Below are positions 9,376 to 18,661 of a stretch of DNA of 46,237 nt, in pieces. The stretch's first letter is position 1, and each line of letters starts with the position of its first letter. The stretch spans positions 1-46,237 of IMG/VR virus record IMGVR_UViG_3300044970_000324; one strand, 5' to 3'. Source of the DNA: a virus. The position numbers and the translations under genes are program-made. The notes beneath the pieces were generated by a model that was not told the origin of the DNA, made no database searches, and worked only from the letters and a program-made list of their open reading frames with translations.

Positions 9376-11274
9376 ATGAGCAGAATACCTGTACAACTTA
9401 GCCCTGGTGTGAATTATTCGGAAATTGATCTGACCACCATTGCTCCAAATGTTGCAACGGCAACGGGAGCCATTGCTGGCGTATTTAGGTGGGGTCCTGG
9501 AGAGAAGATCACCACAATCACATCGGAAGATGACCTAGTGAGAGTCTTCGGAAAGCCCTATGCAGATGACGACGGAAGGGATTTCCACTGCGCTGCCAAC
9601 TTCTTGCAATACGCTAGGGATCTTCGGGTTGTACGGGCAGTTGCAAGCGACACCACAAATGCAAACAGCCTTGGTCTGACGCAAGAGCAATACATGAACG
9701 AGGATGTTCTGCAAGCAACATCTGGCTTGACCATGACTTTCCTCGGAAGATATCCTGGATCTTTGGGAAATTCACTCAAGGTGGTTGTCATAGACGGGAA
9801 CGGTGAGGTTGAACTCACAACTGGTTCGACTGGCGCTCTTGGAACAAATACAATTGGATTCACCTACGGGGGGACGCTAGCCGGAAACATTGAGGAAAAC
9901 GATAAACTGATTTTCCAACTTGGTGATTTTGCCCAGACATTCCTTGTCGAGTCCGCCAGCGGAAACACCGTCACGACAAAGACATTCATTGCAAGCACCA
10001 TAGCCAAGGGTGCAACCATCAAGTATCGCAGCAAGTATGCGGATCTCTTCCAATTGACCGCAGAAACAAGCACTCAAGCAACCTCCAAGGGAGGCTCAAA
10101 CGACGAACTCAATGTTGCAGTTGTTGACGAGGATGGGTTGTTCACGGGATCAAGGGGAACCATTGTCGAGACATTCCAGAATGTATCCAAGGCATATGAT
10201 GCCCGAAACAACGATGGTCAGCCAAACTATATCACATCTGTCATAAACGGACAATCGAACTACATCTGGGCTGCCAATGTAGAGAGCCTTTGGGGAGAAA
10301 CAACCACCAAGGACCTCACATACACTTTCAGCGACATGTCCTCGACATTTGCGGGAGTCAAGAGAATCAGCCTGTCGGGTGGAGTTGATTCATCCACAAG
10401 CCGAGACAGAATCTATACGGGTGGATACAGCAAGTTTGTTGATAAGGATGTCATCGACATATCCCTGCTCATATCAGGAAGATCTGACGAGACAACCGTC
10501 AAACTCCTTGCCGATATAGTCAATGACCGCAAGGACTGTGTGCTGTTCGTGTCTCCTCAGTTGAGCGATGTTTTGAACAAGTCGCAAGCCGAAGCATCTT
10601 CACTTGTAGTTGCGAGAAGAAACAGTTATGGAATAAACTCGTCCTATGTCGTGATGGATAGCGGTTGGAAGTACATCTACGACAAGTATAATGACAAGTT
10701 TGTCTATATTCCACTCAATGCCGATGTTGCTGGTCTCTGCGCGAGAAGCGAATTTTCGACACAGGCATGGTTCTCTCCAGCAGGACTGAACCGCGGCACA
10801 TTGAGAAATGTCATCAAACTCACATTCAATCCAGATCAATCTGCCAGAGATCTCTTGTATGTCGCTGGTGTCAACCCAGTCACCACATTCACTGGAGAGG
10901 GAACCATCCTCTTCGGGGACAAGACAATGTTGAAGAAGCCAAGTGCATTCGACAGAATCAATGTTCGTAGGCTTTTCAACACGCTGGAGAAGACGATTGC
11001 AACAGCGGCAAAGTATTCGCTGTTCGAATTCAACGACGAGTTCACTCGCTCGCAGTTCCGCAATCTTACAATACCATATCTCAGAAGCGTACAAGCACAG
11101 AGAGGAATCACCGATTTCAGAGTTGTTTGCGACGAGACAAACAATACCTCTGAGGTGGTGGATAGGAATCAGTTCGTGGCAGATATCTACATAAAGCCAG
11201 CAAGATCCATCAACTTCATTCAGTTGAACTTCATCGCAACAAGAACAGACAGCGCATTCACTGAGATCATCTAA
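9376..11274 (+). CDS. gp18: Tail sheath protein gp18 (first copy)
   Basis: The 632-aa product is a contractile tail sheath protein, close in length to T4 gp18 (659 aa). The N-terminus (VQLSPGVNYSEIDLT, then GVFRWGP and VFGKP) and the C-terminal core (KKPSAFDRINVRRLFNTLEK, YSLFEFNDEFTRSQFRNL, YIKPARSINFIQLNF) are diagnostic. Sheath subunits polymerise around the gp19 tube and contract on infection. GGGAGA precedes the ATG. A second sheath-like gene starts 11 nt after this one ends and shares most of the C-terminal core. This copy, nearer the normal length, is the likelier main sheath subunit. Confidence 0.95.
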   Translation: MSRIPVQLSPGVNYSEIDLTTIAPNVATATGAIAGVFRWGPGEKITTITSEDDLVRVFGKPYADDDGRDFHCAANFLQYARDLRVVRAVASDTTNANSLGLTQEQYMNEDVLQATSGLTMTFLGRYPGSLGNSLKVVVIDGNGEVELTTGSTGALGTNTIGFTYGGTLAGNIEENDKLIFQLGDFAQTFLVESASGNTVTTKTFIASTIAKGATIKYRSKYADLFQLTAETSTQATSKGGSNDELNVAVVDEDGLFTGSRGTIVETFQNVSKAYDARNNDGQPNYITSVINGQSNYIWAANVESLWGETTTKDLTYTFSDMSSTFAGVKRISLSGGVDSSTSRDRIYTGGYSKFVDKDVIDISLLISGRSDETTVKLLADIVNDRKDCVLFVSPQLSDVLNKSQAEASSLVVARRNSYGINSSYVVMDSGWKYIYDKYNDKFVYIPLNADVAGLCARSEFSTQAWFSPAGLNRGTLRNVIKLTFNPDQSARDLLYVAGVNPVTTFTGEGTILFGDKTMLKKPSAFDRINVRRLFNTLEKTIATAAKYSLFEFNDEFTRSQFRNLTIPYLRSVQAQRGITDFRVVCDETNNTSEVVDRNQFVADIYIKPARSINFIQLNFIATRTDSAFTEII

Positions 11275-11285
11275 TAGGAGAGAAA

Positions 11286-13967
11286 ATGGCTAGTCCAATT
11301 CCCACACAACTAAGTCCTGGAGTCAATGTTTCTGAAATAGACCTGTCTCAGTTTGTTCAGCCAGAATCACTGAGCAGTGCTGGTATGGTCGGAACATTCA
11401 ACTGGGGTCCAGCATTGGTTGCGACAAGAGTCAGCACCGAAAGCAGCCTTGCTGCTCTGTTCGGAAAGCCCACACTTGATCAATCGGATACCCTTAGCGA
11501 GGATGAGTTCTTCGCCGCCGCCAACTTCCTCAAGTACTCCAACAACCTCAAGGTTGTCAGGCTTCTTCAAGACGATGATCATAATGCAACCACAAGGGAA
11601 CCTGGCATCGATTCGATAGACGATGTTGATCACCCATCAATATCCAACATCGAAGAATTTGCCTTGTTTGGTGGATTCTCTGGTCAAGATGGAATTGAAT
11701 CAACAGCAGTTTTCCGCGCCAGATATCCAGGAAACTTCGGTGACTCCCTCAAGGTTGTATTGTTTGATGGTGGCTCTGGTGATTCAGAAGAGATAATTGT
11801 AAATCAATACCAAGGATTAATTGATCACGAAATTATTGGTGAAAATTTCTTGGGAATAACAAGTGGAACGATTGGATTTACATTTTCGGTTTTCGGAGAT
11901 TTTGGGGACGACAGTGGTGTGAGTCTGGGAATAACATCTGGATCATTTCCATATTACTTGATTGACATAAAACTTCCATTTGGTGATGTAGTATCTGCTG
12001 AACAGTTTGCGTTTGCCTATGCTACAGGCACAACAACTGAAAATTATACATTGATGTCCAATGGAACCCAACCATCTGGAAATAGAACAAAATATTTTAG
12101 ACCTTTTGATTTCGATACCAAGTCTCTATTTAATTTGTTTGGTGATGCCAATAACGGTAGTGATATAAAGCGATTTTTCATTAGACCTCTAACTAGCGAA
12201 TCATCACAAATACTACTACTTGATGCCGACCAGACCAATTTGGGTGGGGCTTTTAGGCAAAATACAACAGTTACATCTGGACCATTTAGTGGTGCCTTAA
12301 TTAATACTTATGGTGCATATCAAGTATCTGGATATCCATCTGGATTCAGTAGAACGATTTTTAACGGTGTAGATCAAAATAGTGATTTTGACTGGTATAG
12401 GTTCTTTGTGTCTAAAATTCCCAACAGAATATTCTCGGGCGGTGTAGCACCAACAACAGGAGTTCGTGGTTTAGCAAAGTTGATAGCAATGACTGGTGGT
12501 GTTTCGTTCAACGCTTGGGGAGACGATGGCAATCAACTCCCAGATGTCGGAGTTACATTCAATACCATCGGTGGTTTGACAGGCATACGCCAAGACTTTA
12601 CCTTCGGACTAAAGCAGTTTGTTTATGATGGAATCTATACTATATCCACTCAAACACCAGGGGGTGCAGTTTCATCCCCACTCTTCGATAAGCCACCACA
12701 GACATCGGCTTATGCCAAGAGCGTCGGTGGTTCCAACGATGAAATCAGTTTTGCAGTCGTGGACACACAAGGAAAGTTCGGACCCAAGAATGCAATCCTT
12801 GAGAGATTCGAATTGCTTTCGAAGGCAGTTGATGCCAAGAACCTCAACAACGAATCGATCTACTACAAGGATTACATCAACTATAACTCAAACTATGTCT
12901 ATATGACCAAGCCACTTGGATTTACAGGTGGTGGAAATGCATCTTCGAATGCCACAACAGCGTTTGGTGACATAGTGCAGAATTATAAGGATGCAGATGG
13001 CAACACTAAGACGCGCGTCGGAATCTATGATGCAAATCTAGAGTTCGGGCAGTCGGGCATTACAACTCCATCTCTTGCTGAGTACACCTCGGCATACAAG
13101 TTGTTTGCAGATGATGATTATGCGGTTGACATACTGTTCTTGCCAGAATCAAGTGTTTCGAATATTTCTGTCGTCTCTGAAACCTACTTGGAAAGCAGGG
13201 TCTATGAAACGGTGATTGCTCCAAGAAAAGACACGGTTCTAATTCTACCTACACCAAAGCCAAGCAGTGGATTGCAACATACGGCAGACATAACCACCAA
13301 GACCATAAATTATAGAAATAGGCTCACGGTTCCATCGAACTCCTACACCATGCTTGTCGCTGGACGCAAGGTCTATTTCGACACATTCAACAATCAAATC
13401 AGAAAGATGTCCCTCTCTTCCGATCTTGCAGGAATTCTTTCCGCACAGGAGATTCCTTGGGAGTCACCCGCTGGATTCGCAAGAGGAAACATCAGAAACG
13501 CAATCAAGTTGGAGACCAACTTCACGAAGGCTGATCGCGACGAACTTTACAAGAATGGCATCAACTTCTTCGTGCAGTTCGGTGATGGAACAGGAACCGT
13601 TCTCTTCGGTGACAAGACCCTTCTCAAGAAGCCAAGTGCCTTCGACAGAATCAATGTTCGTCGCGTGTTCATCGCCCTTGAGAAGGCTATTGCCAAGGCT
13701 TCCAAGTACTCGCTCTTCGAATTCAATGACGAGTTCACCCGTTCGCAGTTCCGCAATCTTGTGACTCCACTCCTCGCTTCCGTTCAGGCACAGCGCGGCA
13801 TCACTGACTTCAAGGTCGTATGTGATGAGACCAACAATACTGCGGAAGTGATAGATAGAAACCAATTTGTGGCAGACATCTACATCAAGCCAGCGAAGTC
13901 GATCAACTTCATCCAGTTGAACTTCGTAGCCGTAAGAAGCGATTTCAACCTCACAACGCTAGAATAA
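11286..13967 (+). CDS. Second, enlarged tail sheath paralogue
   Basis: The 893-aa product begins like the first sheath (TQLSPGVNVSEIDLS, FNWGP, LFGKP, AANFLKYSNNLKVVR) and ends with a nearly identical core (KKPSAFDRINVRRVFIALEK, YSLFEFNDEFTRSQFRNL, YIKPAKSINFIQLNF). It is about 260 residues longer because of extra material between residues about 100 and 480. DNA encoding residues about 170-390 (11800-12450) is visibly richer in A/T than its flanks. AGGAGAG precedes the ATG. It follows the first sheath by 11 nt, so the pair looks like a tandem duplication with later insertion. It may co-polymerise, form a specialised ring or replace the first copy. Its exact role is unknown. Confidence 0.9.
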   Translation: MASPIPTQLSPGVNVSEIDLSQFVQPESLSSAGMVGTFNWGPALVATRVSTESSLAALFGKPTLDQSDTLSEDEFFAAANFLKYSNNLKVVRLLQDDDHNATTREPGIDSIDDVDHPSISNIEEFALFGGFSGQDGIESTAVFRARYPGNFGDSLKVVLFDGGSGDSEEIIVNQYQGLIDHEIIGENFLGITSGTIGFTFSVFGDFGDDSGVSLGITSGSFPYYLIDIKLPFGDVVSAEQFAFAYATGTTTENYTLMSNGTQPSGNRTKYFRPFDFDTKSLFNLFGDANNGSDIKRFFIRPLTSESSQILLLDADQTNLGGAFRQNTTVTSGPFSGALINTYGAYQVSGYPSGFSRTIFNGVDQNSDFDWYRFFVSKIPNRIFSGGVAPTTGVRGLAKLIAMTGGVSFNAWGDDGNQLPDVGVTFNTIGGLTGIRQDFTFGLKQFVYDGIYTISTQTPGGAVSSPLFDKPPQTSAYAKSVGGSNDEISFAVVDTQGKFGPKNAILERFELLSKAVDAKNLNNESIYYKDYINYNSNYVYMTKPLGFTGGGNASSNATTAFGDIVQNYKDADGNTKTRVGIYDANLEFGQSGITTPSLAEYTSAYKLFADDDYAVDILFLPESSVSNISVVSETYLESRVYETVIAPRKDTVLILPTPKPSSGLQHTADITTKTINYRNRLTVPSNSYTMLVAGRKVYFDTFNNQIRKMSLSSDLAGILSAQEIPWESPAGFARGNIRNAIKLETNFTKADRDELYKNGINFFVQFGDGTGTVLFGDKTLLKKPSAFDRINVRRVFIALEKAIAKASKYSLFEFNDEFTRSQFRNLVTPLLASVQAQRGITDFKVVCDETNNTAEVIDRNQFVADIYIKPAKSINFIQLNFVAVRSDFNLTTLE

Positions 13968-13970
13968 ATA
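13963..13970 (+). promoter_or_regulatory. Late-promoter-like octamer upstream of gp19
   Basis: AATAAATA overlaps the stop codon of the second sheath gene and ends 22 nt before the gp19 ATG. T4-type late promoters, used by gp55-RNA polymerase, have TATAAATA at -10 and need no -35. The spacing leaves room for a short leader carrying AAAGGGAG. Supported only by motif and position. Confidence 0.4.
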
Positions 13971-13992
13971 TCCTCAAAGGGAGTAATCAAAA

Positions 13993-14586
13993 ATGAACAT
14001 CAAGAGATTTGCCAACGCAATGCAGGGAGCGGGTGTAAAGCCCTCGCTCTTCGAAGTCCAAGGAAACATCGGTCCAACACAAAGCACACTTACGCCATTT
14101 CTTGTGAAGTCAGCATCTTTGCCAGGCACTCAGTTGGGAACCATTGAGATTCCATATCGTGGAAGAAGAATCAAGGTTCCTGGCGACAGAACCTTCAGCG
14201 ATTGGACCATCAACATCATCAATGACAATAAGTTCGAACTACGCAATCTGTTCGAACTTTGGGTAAACAGCATTCAGTCAATGGAGAGAAATGTTTCTGC
14301 CAATGAATTTCAGAATCTTCTTGGACCAGTGTTTCAGGATTGGACTGTCAACCAACTAGATAGAACTGGCAAGCCACTCAAGTCCTACAAGTTGATCGGC
14401 TGCTTCCCAACGGACATCTCCGCAATCGACCTTTCGTATGAAGCAACTGATCAGATTGAGGAGTTCAGCGTGACTCTTGCATACTCGTACTTTACATCCA
14501 ATGTTGGAACACCAGACGCAGGATCACTTCCTGGATTGGCTCCATTGACAGTTGGCTCAGACGCACCACCGTTGATCTCACTATAA
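13993..14586 (+). CDS. gp19: Tail tube protein gp19
   Basis: The 197-aa product is a tail tube subunit of the gp19 family (T4 gp19 is 163 aa). Recognisable segments are LTPFLVKSASLPGTQLGTIE, IPYRGRRIKVPGDRTFSDWT and LRNLFELWVNSIQSMERN. The protein forms the inner tube through which DNA passes. Its C-terminus is extended by about 25 residues rich in Gly, Pro and Leu. AAAGGGAG lies upstream of the ATG. It follows the sheath genes as in T4 (18-19-20). Confidence 0.95.
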   Translation: MNIKRFANAMQGAGVKPSLFEVQGNIGPTQSTLTPFLVKSASLPGTQLGTIEIPYRGRRIKVPGDRTFSDWTINIINDNKFELRNLFELWVNSIQSMERNVSANEFQNLLGPVFQDWTVNQLDRTGKPLKSYKLIGCFPTDISAIDLSYEATDQIEEFSVTLAYSYFTSNVGTPDAGSLPGLAPLTVGSDAPPLISL

Positions 14587-14609
14587 TGATTCTTATTTTG
14601 GAGAAATGA

Positions 14610-16289
14610 ATGGCTTTTGAACTTTTTGGTTGGTCGCTCGGCAGAGCGGGTGAGAAGATGGCCCCGAAACTTGAGCAGGAGGAGATCAAGACGAACGCAT
14701 CGTTCGCTCCTCCCGATCTTGATGACGGGGCTATGCCCATTTCTTCTGGCGTGTATTTCAGTTCATATATGGATTTTGACGGGGGAATCAAGTCAACAGC
14801 AGACATGATTCGCAAGTACAGGGAGATGGCTCTCTACCCAGAGGTGGAGATGGCTATCGATGACATCTGCAACGAGGCGGTTGTCTATGATGACACAAAG
14901 CGTCCTGTTGAGATAGTGGTTGACAGCAGGAAACTTTCTCCAAAGATAAAGACAAAGATTGAAGAGGAGTTTGATGAAATACTCAGACTCCTCAAGTTTC
15001 AGGACAAGGGATATGAGATATTCCGCAAGTGGTACATAGACGGAAGGCTCTATTATCACAAGATCATCGACAAGGAGAACCCAAAGAAGGGTCTTGTCGA
15101 ACTGCGTCCAATCGAATCGACACACATCAGAAAAGTCCGAAATGTTCAGAAGAAGAAGGATAAGGCAACCAATGCCGATCTCGTCACTAAGGTCGATGAG
15201 TTCTTCGTCTACAGCGAGCGAGAGGAAACATCCACAACCACTGCTGCATTCACTCCCGCCACGCCAACGAAGGGCGTGAAGATTGCCACAGATTCTATCT
15301 GCTACATTCACAGCGGCTTGTTTGACTCTGGCAAGAAGAGAGTCCTGTCGTATGTACACAAGGCGTTGAAGCCACTCAACCAACTCAAGATGGTCGAGGA
15401 TGCGGTTGTTATCTATCGCCTATCCCGCGCACCTGAGCGCAGGGTGTTCTATATCGATGTCGGAAATCTTCCAAAGAACAAGGCAGAGCAGTATCTCAAG
15501 GACATCATGAACCGCTACCGAAACAAGTTGGTTTATGATGCATCTACGGGAGAATTGAAGGACGAACGGCGGCACATGACCATGCTTGAGGACTTCTGGA
15601 TGCCTCGCCGCGAAGGTGGCAAGGGAACGGAAGTCAGCACCCTGCCAGGTGGTCAGAATCTTGGACAGATGGACGATGTCCTGTACTTCCAGAAGAAGTT
15701 GTACAAGTCCCTCAATGTTCCGATGTCCCGTCTTGAGACGGATCAGAACGGCTTCAACATGGGTCGCCAAGCGGAGATCACGCGAGACGAACTCAAGTTC
15801 TTCCGTTTCATCGAAAGGCTCAGGAAGAAGTTCGGAGAACTTTTCCTTGATGCATTGAAGACTCAGTTGCTGCTCAAGGGCGTGATCACGAAGGAAGATT
15901 GGGATTACATTCACCCACTGATTCGCTTTGATTTCCGCAAGGACTCTTATTTCACGGAAGCCAAGGAAAACGAGATCATGACGAATCGTCTCAACCTTGT
16001 GAACTCTGCCGATCCATATCTCGGCAAGTACTTCTCCAAGTCATATATTCAGAAGAACATATTGAGATTGACTGGAGAAGAGATTGCAGACATTGCAGCA
16101 CAGGTGGATCAGGACAAGCAGCAGGATCCAAACAATGCCATCCCAACACAGATTGCCACCCAAGTCACCACACAACAGATGACAGGTGATGTTCAGATGC
16201 AGCAGCAGTTGCAGCAGCAACAGGCTCAAATGCAGATGCAAGCACAGATGGGTGGCGGCGAGCAAACACAGAGCAATAAGAAACAATAG
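14610..16289 (+). CDS. gp20: Portal protein gp20
   Basis: The 559-aa product is the portal (T4 gp20 is 524 aa). Diagnostic segments include MALYPEVEMAIDDICNEAVV, RLYYHKIIDKENPKKGLVEL, APERRVFYIDVGNLPKNKAE, the RREGGKGTEVSTLPGGQNLG motif and SRLETDQNGFNMGR. The dodecameric ring at one capsid vertex nucleates prohead assembly, binds terminase gp17 and later the neck. The last about 50 residues are a low-complexity Gln/Met-rich tail, unlike T4. TTTTGGAGAA precedes the ATG. Confidence 0.97.
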   Translation: MAFELFGWSLGRAGEKMAPKLEQEEIKTNASFAPPDLDDGAMPISSGVYFSSYMDFDGGIKSTADMIRKYREMALYPEVEMAIDDICNEAVVYDDTKRPVEIVVDSRKLSPKIKTKIEEEFDEILRLLKFQDKGYEIFRKWYIDGRLYYHKIIDKENPKKGLVELRPIESTHIRKVRNVQKKKDKATNADLVTKVDEFFVYSEREETSTTTAAFTPATPTKGVKIATDSICYIHSGLFDSGKKRVLSYVHKALKPLNQLKMVEDAVVIYRLSRAPERRVFYIDVGNLPKNKAEQYLKDIMNRYRNKLVYDASTGELKDERRHMTMLEDFWMPRREGGKGTEVSTLPGGQNLGQMDDVLYFQKKLYKSLNVPMSRLETDQNGFNMGRQAEITRDELKFFRFIERLRKKFGELFLDALKTQLLLKGVITKEDWDYIHPLIRFDFRKDSYFTEAKENEIMTNRLNLVNSADPYLGKYFSKSYIQKNILRLTGEEIADIAAQVDQDKQQDPNNAIPTQIATQVTTQQMTGDVQMQQQLQQQQAQMQMQAQMGGGEQTQSNKKQ

Positions 16290-16312
16290 ATAATAGAATC
16301 TAGGAGAATAAA

Positions 16313-16807
16313 ATGTCCGACTCAAGAGATCTAATCAAGGCAATCATGGACGAGGATTTCGTCTCTGCCAAGGAACTCACAAACAGCCTTCTGTTTTCCA
16401 CCGTTGCAGACAACATCGAAGATGTTCGTGCTGAGGTGGGACAAAACCTATACCATGGGGATATTCAGGAATATGGCATGGGTGATTTTGAGAGGGAAAT
16501 GAAAATTCGTGATGCGGCGAAGAAGCAGAATGAAGAGGACGCAGCCAATATCAAAAAGGGAATCCCCCTAAGGAAGCCAAAGGTTTCCTTCAAGACATGG
16601 GATCCAATCAAGGGAACGAGAGAGTATCCCCCGAAAAAGTCCAACGAAGTAAAAGAGTCGAAGGCATCAAAAGATTATGACCAAGATGGAGAAGTCGAGG
16701 ATTCACAGGCAGAAGTCCTTGGTTCCCGCATCAATGCCGCTGTCAAGGCTGGCAAGATGACTCCTGCTCAAGCCGCAAAGACCAAGAACAAAGGCAAGTT
16801 CCGCTAA
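16313..16807 (+). CDS. gp67: Prohead core protein, gp67-like
   Basis: The 164-aa product lies between portal and protease, where T4 has genes 67 and 68. Its first 45 residues (LIKAIMDEDFVSAKELTNSL followed by a second short helix) resemble the gp67 N-terminus. The rest is highly charged and probably unfolded, ending Lys/Ala-rich (AGKMTPAQAAKTKNKGKFR). In T4, gp67 (about 80 aa) is an internal core protein cleaved by gp21. This version is twice that length and could combine gp67 and gp68 roles. AGGAG precedes the ATG. Identity rests on position and a short N-terminal resemblance. Confidence 0.65.
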   Translation: MSDSRDLIKAIMDEDFVSAKELTNSLLFSTVADNIEDVRAEVGQNLYHGDIQEYGMGDFEREMKIRDAAKKQNEEDAANIKKGIPLRKPKVSFKTWDPIKGTREYPPKKSNEVKESKASKDYDQDGEVEDSQAEVLGSRINAAVKAGKMTPAQAAKTKNKGKFR

Positions 16808-16816
16808 GGAGTTCTC

Positions 16817-17464
16817 ATGCTACTGATCACAGAACACAACGAGACAAACATTCAGACCATTGCTGAGGACGCTGGCAACGGAAAGAAGAACTACTACATT
16901 CGTGGTGTGTTCATGGAATCCGAGCAAGTGAACAAGAATGGTCGCGTCTACCCACAATCCATCATGGAGCGTGAGGTCGAGAAATACAATGAGAACTACA
17001 TCAAGAGCAGCCGTTCTCTTGGCGAACTAGGACACCCACAGGGTCCATCCCTCAACCTTGATCGTGTTTCGCACATCATCAAGGAAATGAACATGGATGG
17101 CACGGTTGTCTATGGCAAGGCAAAGATCCTCGACACCCCATTCGGAAACATCGTGAAGAACCTCATTGACGAAGGCGTTCGTCTTGGAGTTTCGTCGCGT
17201 GGAATGGGTTCACTCAAGCAAGTGAACGGAATCAACGAAGTTCAGGATGATTTCAGCCTTGCCACGGTCGATATTGTTGCAGATCCATCCGCTCCAAATG
17301 CCTTTGTAAACGGCATCATGGAAGGAAAGGAATGGGTTTGGAACAATGGAATACTACAGGAAAAGGCAATCTCGTCCTACAAGAAGGTCATACAGAGAGC
17401 CAGTTCAAGACAACTAGAAGAAGCAAAGTTAGAAGTCTTCAAGGACTTCATATCCAAACTCTAA
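16817..17464 (+). CDS. gp21: Prohead protease gp21
   Basis: The 215-aa product is the maturation protease, close in length to T4 gp21 (212 aa). It carries NKNGRVYPQSIMEREVEKYN, the catalytic His segment GELGHP (H73), LGVSSRGMG with the candidate nucleophilic serine (S126/S127), and DIVADPSAPNAFV. These match the herpesvirus/HK97-type serine protease fold. The enzyme sits in the prohead core, processes gp22, gp23 and core proteins, then cleaves itself. AAGGAG lies upstream of the ATG. Neighbours gp67-like and gp22 are its expected substrates. Confidence 0.96.
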   Translation: MLLITEHNETNIQTIAEDAGNGKKNYYIRGVFMESEQVNKNGRVYPQSIMEREVEKYNENYIKSSRSLGELGHPQGPSLNLDRVSHIIKEMNMDGTVVYGKAKILDTPFGNIVKNLIDEGVRLGVSSRGMGSLKQVNGINEVQDDFSLATVDIVADPSAPNAFVNGIMEGKEWVWNNGILQEKAISSYKKVIQRASSRQLEEAKLEVFKDFISKL

Positions 17465-17468
17465 ATAT
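17461..17468 (+). promoter_or_regulatory. Late-promoter-like octamer upstream of gp22
   Basis: CTAAATAT covers the gp21 stop codon and is followed by TATACATA. It lies 30 nt before the gp22 ATG. The same CTAAATAT string occurs at 25753 and 37762, in each case between genes. A late promoter for scaffold and capsid genes is plausible; no experimental support is available. Confidence 0.4.
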
Positions 17469-17498
17469 TATACATAGGGAAGACAAAGGAGATTTCTA

Positions 17499-18632
17499 AT
17501 GCCTCAGCCAGAAGAGTTCTACGAAGAAGAAGAGATCCTTGAAGACATCGACAACGAGGTTGACGAGGAAGATACCATTGACGAAGAAGAGCCATCGGAT
17601 GAAGAATTCGTTGATGGCGAAGAAGAAGACTTCGATGATGAAGAAGACTTTGAGGACGACGAGGACTTTGAGGACGAGGAGTCCGAAGAAGAAGATGTCA
17701 CCGAAGAGTACGAGGTAGTTGCAACAAGCGACACCAACACTGACTTTGGCGGTGGGAAGATCAAGAAGTTCCCCGAGCCAGAGGACAAGTCTGCTCAGAA
17801 CAAGGCAACCATCGCTTCGAAGGAAGGCTTCAAGGGCAAGGCAAAGATTCCCGACAAGACCGACTTCACCATGAAGGAACACCTTGTTGCCATGTTCGAT
17901 GGCGAAGAACTCTCCGAGGACTTCAAGACCAAGGCAATCGCAATCTTTGAGGCAGCAATCAACGAGCGTTACGACGCAATCGTTGACAGCCTTGAGGAAG
18001 CCTACGAGCAGACCATTGCAGAGAACACCGAGAAGATTCTTGATGAACTCTCTGGTCGCGTCAACGATTACATCTCATATATTGCTGAGGAATGGGTCAA
18101 GGAAAACCGCCTTGTCCTTGAGAGCGAGATCAAGGTTGAGATCGCAGAGAACTTCCTCAACGGAATGAGAGGAATCTTCGAAGAGAACTACATTCAGGTT
18201 CCAGAAGAGAAGATCGACCTCATGGACGAACTCTCCGATGAGAACGACGAACTCCGCGACGAAGTCAATGAGCAAGTCGCAGAGAATATGGAACTCCGCA
18301 AGGAAATCCTCGCCCTTCGCTGCGATGACATCTTTGAGTCATACTGCGACGGTCTAGCAGACACACAGGTCGAGAAACTCCGCACTCTTGCAGAGGGCAT
18401 TGAGTTTGATTCAGAGGAACTCTTCGAAGAGAAGTTGGCAGTCCTCAAGGAATCATACTTTGGAAATGCTCGTCGCGTCAAGGCACCAGCATCAGTCACA
18501 GAAAACCTCATTGAGGAAGTCGTGTTTGATTCGGGTGACGAGGAGCAGGAAATCTCAGAAGAAACAACAGCAAGTCCAATCATGCAGCACTACACATCTG
18601 CATTGTCAAGAAAAGGTCTAAAGAACAGGTAA
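17499..18632 (+). CDS. gp22: Prohead scaffold protein gp22
   Basis: The 377-aa product occupies the gp22 position between protease and capsid. Its first about 80 residues are almost entirely Glu and Asp, followed by a linker and then long predicted helices (MKEHLVAMFDGEELSEDFKT, LDELSGRVNDYISYIAEEWV, NFLNGMRGIFEENYIQVPEE), including a heptad-like coiled coil around MDELSDENDELRDEVNEQVA. The helical region matches T4 gp22 (269 aa). It forms the internal core around which gp23 assembles and is then degraded by gp21. The long acidic leader is not part of T4 gp22. AAAGGAG precedes the ATG. Confidence 0.9.
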   Translation: MPQPEEFYEEEEILEDIDNEVDEEDTIDEEEPSDEEFVDGEEEDFDDEEDFEDDEDFEDEESEEEDVTEEYEVVATSDTNTDFGGGKIKKFPEPEDKSAQNKATIASKEGFKGKAKIPDKTDFTMKEHLVAMFDGEELSEDFKTKAIAIFEAAINERYDAIVDSLEEAYEQTIAENTEKILDELSGRVNDYISYIAEEWVKENRLVLESEIKVEIAENFLNGMRGIFEENYIQVPEEKIDLMDELSDENDELRDEVNEQVAENMELRKEILALRCDDIFESYCDGLADTQVEKLRTLAEGIEFDSEELFEEKLAVLKESYFGNARRVKAPASVTENLIEEVVFDSGDEEQEISEETTASPIMQHYTSALSRKGLKNR

Positions 18633-18661
18633 TCCTGTAGAAATTAATAGGAGAAATAGAA

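Noticed and set aside
17496-17882. Long minus-strand open frames opposite gp22
   Set aside because: They are mirror frames of the Glu/Asp-rich leader (GAA/GAC repeats read backwards) and give low-complexity products; no ribosome-binding site or neighbour on that strand.
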